A stretch of 64,000 bases of DNA from Bacteroidales bacterium (lineage in GTDB: Bacteria > Bacteroidota > Bacteroidia > Bacteroidales > UBA932): NCBI GenBank assembly GCA_024398125.1, contig JAKSJO010000013.1, positions 1 through 64,000 on the forward strand, written 5' to 3'. The notes under the pieces were generated by a model that was given only the letters and a program-made list of their open reading frames with translations, had not been told where the DNA came from and ran no database searches. Each line of letters opens with the position of its first letter. Positions within the stretch are counted from its first letter, which is position 1. Positions 1 through 6,433 of this stretch are shown here, in pieces. The position numbers were made by a program, and so were the translations under genes.

Positions 1-587
1 GACAACTGACCCTCATCGGCATAGATGAGAAGGTCCGGGGATGTGGCAGTATAAGAGCACTTCACGCCCTTGTCGGCCAGCTTCTGTGAGGTAAGTCCAA
101 TGACCCTGTTCACCAGCTCATCCACCATCACCGCCTTCTTTATTGGCTTGGCCACACCAGCCAGCTCGCGATAGCTCTCAACAAACTTGATAAGGTCTTT
201 CGAAGAATTTGAAATGGTCTCAAGACCGGCCTTGACGTCAATCTCCCTCTGGTCCTCCGGCACATCCACGCACTTGCCCAGAGCATCGCTCAATGACGAT
301 ATCGGGCTCACCGTGTTCATGATCTCGTGAGTCAGCACGCGTATGAGCTTGGTCCATGACTCCTGCTCATTGCGCTGGCGCTGCTTCTCGAATATCCAGC
401 GGATGCGGTTCAATGTCTTGTTGAAAGCGCTGTTCTCCGTAAAGCGGAAGTTCAGCTCGCCGTCCTCAAAGGCATCCAGCATATACGCCACCTTCTTGCG
501 GTCCTTCTCCCGGACCACCAGCGCAGTCACAACAACGGCGACAACCACAGCAACGGCAGCCAAAAGTATGATTGTCCACAGTTCCAT
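1..587 (-). CDS. Sensor histidine kinase, 3' part cut by window edge
   Basis: Membrane-anchored sensor kinase of a two-component pair; about 195 codons are visible and the ATPase domain lies outside the window. Residues 4-25 form one hydrophobic segment, followed by a short linker and a DHp helix with the motif VLTHEIMN (His87, predicted phospho-acceptor) and NTVSPISSLSDAL. The ATG at 587-585 shares one base with the TGA of the upstream NtrC-type regulator (TGATG), so the two are translationally coupled and very probably partners. No periplasmic sensor domain is seen, so it may sense a cytoplasmic or membrane signal (inference). The stretch is not in a standard ATG-to-stop frame because the stop is outside; I translated it directly. 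Confidence 0.9.
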   Translation of the reverse strand, partial: MELWTIILLAAVAVVVAVVVTALVVREKDRKKVAYMLDAFEDGELNFRFTENSAFNKTLNRIRWIFEKQRQRNEQESWTKLIRVLTHEIMNTVSPISSLSDALGKCVDVPEDQREIDVKAGLETISNSSKDLIKFVESYRELAGVAKPIKKAVMVDELVNRVIGLTSQKLADKGVKCSYTATSPDLLIYADEGQL

Positions 588-1933
588 CAGATGCCGTATT
601 TTCTAAGTTTGCTATAAAGTGTAGGGCGGCTCACGCCGAGCATCTTCGCCACCATGCTAAGATTGCCATCGCACTGCGCCATAGCCTCGCGTATCGCCCT
701 CTCCTCAGCCTGCTCCAGAGTCTCCTGCGCCGGAGCGGAAACCGCCGCTGTCCCTTTGGCATCACTCTTCAGCTGAAGGTCCGAAGCCTTGATTTCGTCG
801 CCCTCGCAGAGAATCACAGCCTTCTCTACCACATTCTGCAACTCACGCACATTGCCGCTCCATCCGTATGCCCTCAGCGCCGCCTCGCCATCGGCCGAAA
901 AGCCCTGCACGCTGCGGTGATATTTCTCATCATACTGGCTCACGAACATCTCCGCAAGCGGAATGATGTCATCAGCCCTATCCCTCAGCGCGGGAAGATG
1001 CAGGTGCATCGTGTTGATTCTGTAATAAAGATCCTCACGGAATCGGCCCTCAGCCACCATCTTCTCCAGATCCATATTTGTAGCGCAGATAAGGCGTATG
1101 TCTATTGCAATCTCCTTATCCGAGCCCACACGCGTGATGCAGCGGTTCTGGATGGCGCGGAGAAGCTTCGCCTGCAGATGCAGAGGAATGTTGCCTATCT
1201 CATCAAGGAAAAGAGTACCGCCGTTCGCCTGCTCGAACTTGCCCACATGGTCGGCATGAGCATCGGTGAACGCACCCTTCACATGGCCGAAAAGCTCGCT
1301 CTCGAACAGAGTTTCCGTAATGGCACCGGCATCCACGCACACCATCGGAGCATGGTTCCTGCGGCTCCTGGCATGAATCTCACGCGCCAGCACATCCTTA
1401 CCCGTACCGTTCTCGCCGGTAATCAGCACAGTGGCATCGGTCGGCGCAATCTTGCCAACATTCTTGCGGATGACATCCATCTGCCCGCTCGTGCCCCAAT
1501 ACATGCCGCCCTTGACATTAGCCCTCGCGGTCTCCTTCTTCTTTAACTTCAAAGCCTTGTCACGTGCCGCCTCCAGTGTGGAAATCAGCTTCTCATTATC
1601 CCAAGGCTTCACAATGAAATCAAAGGCACCACGCCTCATTCCCTCCACTGCAAGCTCGATATTGGCGTAAGCCGTAAACAACACAATCTGCGTCTGGGGA
1701 TACATGTGATGCAGCTCACCAGCCCAATACAAGCCCTCATTGCCCGTATTGATATCAGTATGGAAGTTCATATCCAGAAGCACAACATCAGGACGAAACG
1801 CATCCATCTTCGACACAAGCGACACAGGCGAAGGCAACAGCTCCACCTCCGCAAAATGAGCAGGCAACAGCAACTTCAACGTCGCCCTGATCCCCGCATT
1901 ATCATCAACAACCAATATCTTACCTTTCTTCAT
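587..1933 (-). CDS. NtrC-family sigma-54-type response regulator
   Basis: Transcriptional activator controlled by phosphorylation. Receiver domain at 1-120 with phospho-acceptor Asp54 (VVLLD) and Lys109; AAA+ domain at about 145-380 with Walker A GENGTGKD (173-180) and Walker B LFLDEIG (241-247); Fis-type HTH at about 405-448 ending in RPTLYSKLRKYGI. The 448-residue length is normal for the class. The sigma-54 contact loop reads GAFTDA (220-225) rather than GAFTGA. It is the first gene of an operon with the partial histidine kinase. A TAnnTTTG promoter box and a perfect dyad lie just upstream, so autoregulation is likely (inference). Family assignment is firm; the regulon is unknown. Confidence 0.93.
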   Translation of the reverse strand: MKKGKILVVDDNAGIRATLKLLLPAHFAEVELLPSPVSLVSKMDAFRPDVVLLDMNFHTDINTGNEGLYWAGELHHMYPQTQIVLFTAYANIELAVEGMRRGAFDFIVKPWDNEKLISTLEAARDKALKLKKKETARANVKGGMYWGTSGQMDVIRKNVGKIAPTDATVLITGENGTGKDVLAREIHARSRRNHAPMVCVDAGAITETLFESELFGHVKGAFTDAHADHVGKFEQANGGTLFLDEIGNIPLHLQAKLLRAIQNRCITRVGSDKEIAIDIRLICATNMDLEKMVAEGRFREDLYYRINTMHLHLPALRDRADDIIPLAEMFVSQYDEKYHRSVQGFSADGEAALRAYGWSGNVRELQNVVEKAVILCEGDEIKASDLQLKSDAKGTAAVSAPAQETLEQAEERAIREAMAQCDGNLSMVAKMLGVSRPTLYSKLRKYGI

Positions 1934-1952
1934 ACAAGACAGTTTTCTGGTA

Positions 1953-1983
1953 CAAAGATACTGGAATCAGCCAAAAGTGTAAA
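1953..1983 (-). promoter_or_regulatory. Promoter of the NtrC-type regulator
   Basis: Reading leftward, TATCTTTG (1960-1953) matches the Bacteroidota -7 consensus TAnnTTTG. Nineteen bases upstream is TTTA (1983-1980) in place of TTTG. The -33 element overlaps the left arm of the dyad at 1974-1998, so a protein bound there would compete with sigma-70-type RNA polymerase. The start codon is 20 nt downstream of the box. Confidence 0.55.
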
Positions 1984-1998
1984 GATTTTTTACACTTT
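1974..1998. promoter_or_regulatory. Perfect 10-bp inverted repeat, candidate operator
   Basis: AAAGTGTAAA at 1974-1983 and TTTACACTTT at 1989-1998 are exact inverse copies separated by 5 bases. The position over the -33 region of the NtrC-type regulator suggests an operator or activator site. The regulator's own Fis-type HTH is the obvious candidate ligand, but that is inference. With no T-run directly after it in either direction it does not look like a terminator. Confidence 0.45.
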
Positions 1999-2045
1999 CA
2001 CCATTTACGGCACCAGAATCTCCTCGGATTAGCCCTAATTAATGC

Positions 2046-2053
2046 TATCTTTG
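2046..2053 (+). promoter_or_regulatory. -7 box for the small membrane protein gene
   Basis: TATCTTTG matches TAnnTTTG; no clear -33 TTTG is found 19-21 bases upstream. A GTG at 2053 falls inside this box, so the gene must start later, which favours the ATG at 2074. Confidence 0.45.
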
Positions 2054-2073
2054 TGAAAACGAGCCTTCCCAAT

Positions 2074-2520
2074 ATGCGCACTGTATACTCAAACACAAGA
2101 CACCCGAAATTTGTCAAATGGTCTGTCATCGCGGCAGTCATCATCTCAGTTATATGCTTTGTATTGTATATTGTCGTTGATGCTGACGGCTGGGTCAAGG
2201 ACATCCTTCACTACGGCTTCTTTTTATTATTCTATGCTCCTGTATTCGGGGGATCGTACATGTTGTCAAGGTATGTCATAGATGATGAGTCCGACACCCT
2301 GACTTTCAGCGGTGAGAAGAAGTATCCTATGAAAATATCAAACCTTAGCACCATATCTTACAAGGAAAGCAAGAAAGGCAAATTCCGCTCACTGCTTATC
2401 CACGACAATGGTGTCAGGTTCATGGAAATACGCACATCCAAAGAGAATGCGGACCGCATCACTGCACAATTGATAAAGGACAATCCAGCCATCGTCGTAA
2501 AGCACGAAAACTATATCTAA
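2074..2520 (+). CDS. Small membrane protein with C-terminal PH-like domain, unknown function
   Basis: I chose the ATG at 2074 (148 residues) because the frame's GTG at 2053 overlaps the promoter box. From this start, residues about 16-38 and 46-65 are strongly hydrophobic and form two membrane helices, followed by a cytosolic region of about 80 residues with alternating beta-like stretches (DTLTFSGEKKYPMKI, SLLIHDNGVRFMEIRT). Two helices followed by a small beta domain resemble bacterial PH-domain membrane proteins (YdbS/YdbT-like), but the match is only by shape. It ends 8 nt before the PHP phosphatase gene and is probably co-transcribed with it. Confidence 0.6.
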   Translation: MRTVYSNTRHPKFVKWSVIAAVIISVICFVLYIVVDADGWVKDILHYGFFLLFYAPVFGGSYMLSRYVIDDESDTLTFSGEKKYPMKISNLSTISYKESKKGKFRSLLIHDNGVRFMEIRTSKENADRITAQLIKDNPAIVVKHENYI

Positions 2521-2528
2521 TAGACTCC

Positions 2529-3248
2529 ATGATTAAGCCACTACTGGACGTACATACGCATTCGATATCGTCGGGACATGCATACAGCTCCATCCAGGAG
2601 CTCGTGAAGGCTGCAGCCGACAAGGGACTTGAAATCATCGGCATCACCGACCACGCGCCATCTATCCCTGGTGCTCCAGACGAACTCTACTTCTGGAACC
2701 TTAATGTCATTCCCCGCCAGATGTATGGAATCAGGGTCCTCATGGGATCAGAGCTCAACATACTTGACACAAAGGGTACGATAGACCTCAGTGAGCCATA
2801 CTACAAGAGGCTGGATGTCCGTATTGCCGGTCTGCACCGTCTCTGCTATGTCGGAGGAACCAAGGAAGAGAACACCGAGGCGATGGTAACGGCGATCCGC
2901 AACCCATGGACGCACATCATCAGCCATCCCGGCGACGGCACGGCCGAGCTTTTCTTCGAGCCGATAGTGCTCGCCGCAAAGGAGACCGGTACCCTGCTGG
3001 AGATAAACAACTCCACCATGAATCCGTACCGTCATAAGCTGACAGCCCACGACAACAACATCGAGATACTTTCATTGTGCAAGAAATATGACGTTCCGGT
3101 CATTCTTGGCAGCGATGCGCATATTTCATTCTCGGTCGGAGATTTCAGCAACCTATACCCCTTGCTTGCCGAGGCCGAATTCCCAGATGAACTCATCATC
3201 AACGACAAGCCGAAGGAATTCCTCAGGATGATAGGTCAGGAAGCATAA
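2529..3248 (+). CDS. PHP-domain phosphatase, YcdX-like
   Basis: Predicted metal-dependent phosphoesterase of the PHP superfamily (YcdX/PolX-like), 239 residues, the normal length. The N-terminal metal-binding motif is HTH (9-11), followed by GITDHAP, GSELNI, the HP of SHPGDG, and the final GSDAHISFSVGDF. These are the four conserved PHP motifs in order, so a trinuclear metal site is likely. The substrate is unknown: YcdX-type enzymes act on small phosphate esters, and no histidine genes lie nearby. No signal peptide; cytosolic. The next open frame is a truncated GH3 gene that begins only 8 nt after this stop codon, which marks an abrupt breakpoint. Confidence 0.85.
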   Translation: MIKPLLDVHTHSISSGHAYSSIQELVKAAADKGLEIIGITDHAPSIPGAPDELYFWNLNVIPRQMYGIRVLMGSELNILDTKGTIDLSEPYYKRLDVRIAGLHRLCYVGGTKEENTEAMVTAIRNPWTHIISHPGDGTAELFFEPIVLAAKETGTLLEINNSTMNPYRHKLTAHDNNIEILSLCKKYDVPVILGSDAHISFSVGDFSNLYPLLAEAEFPDELIINDKPKEFLRMIGQEA

Positions 3249-3256
3249 GATCATGA

Positions 3257-4969
3257 ACAGAATACCTTGTCGAGGAGGTCGGAACGGCTATGGGCAGCGA
3301 GGCGCTCGAGTACGGCGTGGACGTCCTTCTGGCCCCGGGAATGAACCTGATGCGAAACCCTCTCTGCGGACGTAATTTCGAGTATTACAGTGAGGATCCG
3401 CTTTTGAGCGGCAAGACTGCGGCGGCCTTCATCCGCGGAGTCCAGAGCTGCGGAGTCGGCACCAGCGCCAAGCATTTCGCCGCGAACAACCAGGAGACCA
3501 ACCGATTCGGAAACAACTCCATCGTCGATGAAAAGACCTTGCGGGATCTTTACCTGAAAGGCTTCGAGATAGCTGTCAAAGAGAGCCGTCCATGGACAGT
3601 CATGTCGTCATACAACAAACTGAACGGAGTCTATACCCAGGAGTCCGAATGGCTGCTGACGCAGATCCTGCGCGACGAATGGGGCTTTGACGGCATTGTC
3701 ATGACGGACTGGACCGGCCGGCGCAATACCGCCGCGCAGATCAATGCCGGCAACAATCTTCTCGCACCGGGTCTGCACAGTCAGAAAAAAGATATCGTCC
3801 GCAAGGTCAGAAAGGGAGAGATAAGCGAAGAAGTCCTTGACGACAGGGTGCGCGGAATGCTTGAACTGATAGTCAAGACGCCGCGCTTCAAGGGTCATGT
3901 TCCTTCGGACAGTCCGGACCTCGCTTCGCATGCAGCCGTCAGCCGTCGTGCCGCGACCGAGGGCATGGTGCTTCTGGAAAACAACGGAGTGCTGCCGCTG
4001 GCCGGAATCAGCAGCATCGCTCTTTTCGGCGTCGGCTCATACGACCTGATAGCCGGAGGCACAGGCTCTGGAAATGTGAACAAGCCATACGTCATTGGCC
4101 TTGAAGAAGGACTTGAATCCGCTGGATACAGGGCTGACGCGAAGCTTGCCGGCAAGTATCACAGCTATCTCTCCAACAAGAAGAACCGCAAGAAGGGCTA
4201 TGTGATGGTTGGCGAGGCTGCCTGGGAGGAAATGCAGGTGGCGAACGAGGACATCAAGGCTGCTGCAGCCGGCAACGATGCGGCTATCCTTACGATCAGC
4301 CGTCAGGCCGGCGAAGGTCAGGACCGCGGACTGGATGGAGATTTCAACCTCAGTGGCGGAGAGAAAAAGCTCATGGAAGAGGTCTGCACTGAATTCCACA
4401 GACTCGGCAAGAAGGTGGTCGTCGTGCTCAACATAGGTGGTGTCATAGAGACAGCCAGCTGGAAGAGCCTTCCGGACGCTGTCCTTCTCGCGTGGGCTCC
4501 GGGACAGGAGGGCGGCAACGCCATCGTCGACATTCTCAGCGGCAAGGTCAACCCCTCCGGCAAGCTCTCAATGACATTTCCTCTGGCCTATGGGGACATA
4601 CCGTCGTCCGCGAACTTTCCTTCGGACCATAAGTTCGGCTTCAAGGACTCCATGGCTACAATCAGCGGCCACGGCAGCTCCAGGGGCAATACCAAGGACG
4701 TTGACTACACAGTCTATGAAGAGGGTGGAAATGTGGGATACCGCTATTTCGGCACATCGGGAGATGGTGTATCATATCCATTCGGCTATGGCCTGAGCTA
4801 CACCTCATTCAGCATCGAAAACGTCGGTTCCCGATATGTGGTTACCAATACCGGTTCCACTCCCGGCAAGGAGGTCCTGATTGTCTACAACGCCGACGGA
4901 GAACTCTCATTCTTCGCCAAGACCCGCCTACTCGCTCCCGGCGAATCCGAAGAGGTCGTGATTCCGTAA
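3257..4969 (+). pseudogene. Glycoside hydrolase family 3, truncated at both ends
   Basis: GH3-like sequence (beta-glucosidase type) lacking its start. GH3 similarity begins before the first ATG (3290): in-frame codons from 3257 read TEYLVEEVGTAMGSEAL, and a TGA lies at 3254. Counting from the ATG, the N-half has NPLCGRNFEYYSEDP (23-37), KHFAANNQ, MSSYNKLNG and the nucleophile Asp140 in VMTDW; the GH3 C-domain follows. Compared with the intact GH3 at 38450-42241, about 130 N-terminal residues (signal peptide and first barrel strands) are missing. The C-terminal Fn3-like domain stops about 45 residues early, after GESEEVVIP. A GAGGAGG at 3272-3278 could still permit translation from 3290. Probably inactive; a local assembly error is the main alternative. 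Confidence 0.72.
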
Positions 4970-5021
4970 GCTCAGGAGAATTGGAAGACCAGCCTCTAGC
5001 GAATATTCTTGTTCTGTTGCT

Positions 5022-5113
5022 GATCACGGAGCGCATCAGCGTGCCGGCCGACGCCGTAAATTGGAGGAATCCCTCTCTCTTAGGGATTACGTCGCGCAAT
5101 GCGCTCCGTGATC
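5022..5113. repeat. Nested inverted-repeat element
   Basis: GATCACGGAGCGCAT at 5022-5036 is repeated exactly inverted at 5099-5113. Inside it, AATCCCT (5068-5074) and AGGGATT (5082-5088) form a second perfect arm pair, and CGACGCCGTAA / TTACGTCG give a third imperfect one. The whole 92-base block could fold into one long hairpin. It lies between the broken end of the GH3 pseudogene and tRNA-Ser. It could be a REP- or MITE-like remnant or a structured 3' end; no T-run follows on either strand, so it is not a simple terminator. Confidence 0.6.
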
Positions 5114-5116
5114 CCT

Positions 5117-5133
5117 CCCCGCCTGCGGCGGGG
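5117..5133. repeat. Short GC-rich hairpin
   Basis: CCCCGCC, three-base loop, GGCGGGG: a 7-bp perfect inverted repeat directly beside the larger element at 5022-5113. No T-run is attached. With the flanking structures it makes 4970-5193 entirely non-coding and repeat-rich; I see no gene there. Confidence 0.45.
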
Positions 5134-5143
5134 CTTGCAAAAA

Positions 5144-5182
5144 CGAAAAAAACCAGCGTTCAAGCAAGCTTGACGCTGGTTC
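5144..5182 (-). terminator. Intrinsic terminator of tRNA-Ser
   Basis: Reading leftward, AACCAGCGTCAAG pairs with CTTGAACGCTGGTT (one bulged base) and is followed by seven T residues. It begins about 12 nt after the tRNA 3' end. It fits a rho-independent terminator for the single-gene tRNA transcript. Confidence 0.75.
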
Positions 5183-5193
5183 ATTCGTTTTTG

Positions 5194-5278
5194 CGGAGAG
5201 AGAGGGATTCGAACCCCCGGACCCTTTCAGATCAACAGTTTTCAAGACTGCCGCCTTAAACCACTCGGCCATCTCTCC
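5194..5278 (-). tRNA. tRNA-Ser (anticodon UGA)
   Basis: The 5' acceptor GGAGAGA pairs with TCTCTCC near the 3' end; the discriminator is G. The D-arm begins with GGCCGAGTGG, and the anticodon stem-loop GCAGT-CTTGAAA-ACTGT has anticodon TGA, reading UCA serine codons. A long variable arm follows (GATCTGAAAGGGTCC), as expected for a type II serine tRNA, then the T-arm with GGTTCGAATCC. CCA is not encoded. It has its own promoter (5315-5345) and terminator (5144-5182). A 14-base piece of its 3' end is repeated in inverted orientation at 5067-5080. Confidence 0.97.
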
Positions 5279-5314
5279 AATCCCGCTGTCACATGGTGAC
5301 GTTGGAAAGGATTG

Positions 5315-5345
5315 CAAATATACGCAAAATTATTATTCCTCCAAA
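5315..5345 (-). promoter_or_regulatory. Promoter of tRNA-Ser
   Basis: Reading leftward, TTTG (5345-5342), 19 bases, TATATTTG (5322-5315): a full match to the Bacteroidota consensus. The -33 element lies inside the 3' end of lspA. Transcription would start roughly 30 nt before the mature tRNA 5' end. Confidence 0.75.
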
Positions 5346-5974
5346 CTTTTTTCCTTAGAATCTCCAAATTCTGTTGAAATATACTTCCATTGGAAGAGTA
5401 TCAGATAGAATGCACCACAGGTTACACAGCTGTCGGCGAAGTTGAAGATAGGATCAAAGAAGGTAAAAGGCTGACCTCCGACAAACGGAATCCAATTCGG
5501 CCAGGTTGTATTGATGATCGGAAAGTAGAACATGTCCACCACTTTGCCGAAAAGCGGCGCAGCATAGTGTCCGCCGAACTCGGCTACAACGGCATAATCG
5601 CTGGCTGAAAACAGCATGCCGTAGAACAGACAGTCAATGATGTTTCCTATCGCACCGGCTGTGATAGCTGTCATGCCGAAAAGGAATCCTGTCGGAACTT
5701 TCCTGTCCTCCTGTCTGGACAACTTGCCGATCCACCATATCAGGGCGCCACTGAGTACGATCCTGAATGTGCTGAGAATGAACTTGCCTACCATGCCGCC
5801 GAAAGACATGCCGAAGGCCATTCCCTCGTTCTCTACGAAAAGGATACGGAACCAGTCTCCGATCACATTGAAGCTTTCGCCAAGGGACATGTTGGTCTTG
5901 ACCAGAATCTTGATGATCTGGTCAATGACTACCAGTACGATGCCGAATACAAGGAGTTTCTTTCCCTTGGTCAT
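5333..5974 (-). CDS. lspA: Lipoprotein signal peptidase (signal peptidase II)
   Basis: Aspartic protease of the inner membrane that cuts signal peptides from diacylglyceryl-modified prolipoproteins. The two catalytic motifs are visible: GNIID with Asp114 and FNFAD with Asp181. Four hydrophobic segments are present, near 8-25, 62-82, 98-118 and 183-196. At 213 residues it is longer than the E. coli enzyme (about 165), with extra loop sequence between the catalytic motifs, as is common in Bacteroidota. The start lies 3 nt after the stop of the DksA-like gene, so the order ileS, DksA-like, lspA is an operon. The pairing of ileS and lspA is widespread in bacteria. Confidence 0.96.
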   Translation of the reverse strand: MTKGKKLLVFGIVLVVIDQIIKILVKTNMSLGESFNVIGDWFRILFVENEGMAFGMSFGGMVGKFILSTFRIVLSGALIWWIGKLSRQEDRKVPTGFLFGMTAITAGAIGNIIDCLFYGMLFSASDYAVVAEFGGHYAAPLFGKVVDMFYFPIINTTWPNWIPFVGGQPFTFFDPIFNFADSCVTCGAFYLILFQWKYISTEFGDSKEKSLEE

Positions 5975-5977
5975 GCC

Positions 5978-6385
5978 TTATTTCTTAGAAAGCATCTCCT
6001 TAGCCTCAACGGTAAGGGTTGCGTGCGGAACAAGGCGGAGACGCTCCTTAGGGATGAGCTTACCGGTTACGCGGCATACTCCGTATGTCTTGTTCTCTAT
6101 GCGTGCGAGAGCGCCCTCAAGATTCTCGATGAACTTGTACTGACGCTGTGCGAGCTGACTTGCCTCTTCCTTGCTGAGCTGGCTTGCACCGTCATCCTCA
6201 ACTGTACGGAATGAAGGAGAAGTATCCTCTACATCGTTGCTGCTCGAGCGTGTGACGGCCTTGCGAAGTGTCTTGTACTCCTCACGCGCCTTCTCAAGCA
6301 TGTCCAAAATGATGACCTTGAACTCGGCGAGCTCCTCGTCGCTGTATCTGGTCTTCTCGACCTGCTCCTGATTAATCTCGTTCAT
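5978..6385 (-). CDS. DksA/TraR-like protein without the zinc-finger cysteines
   Basis: A 135-residue member of the DksA/TraR family, proteins that enter the RNA polymerase secondary channel or act as stress regulators. The N-half is a long charged helix (17-95, coiled-coil character) with the acidic patch TVEDDG. The C-terminal region keeps the family pattern YGVCRVTGKLIPKERL but has a single cysteine (Cys104); the other three zinc positions are Thr or Ala. It therefore cannot bind zinc in the usual way. This form is recurrent in Bacteroidota as far as I recall. It sits between ileS and lspA with no promoter of its own that I can see. Confidence 0.85.
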   Translation of the reverse strand: MNEINQEQVEKTRYSDEELAEFKVIILDMLEKAREEYKTLRKAVTRSSSNDVEDTSPSFRTVEDDGASQLSKEEASQLAQRQYKFIENLEGALARIENKTYGVCRVTGKLIPKERLRLVPHATLTVEAKEMLSKK

Positions 6386-6433
6386 AGCTTTGATTTTTAG
6401 TAGGTGTAGGTTTTATGTGTATTTATTGGTGTG

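Noticed and set aside
572-1546. 324-codon + strand frame over the NtrC-type regulator
   Set aside because: Antisense to clear receiver, AAA+ and HTH motifs; composition (His/Arg/Leu) is that of a shadow.
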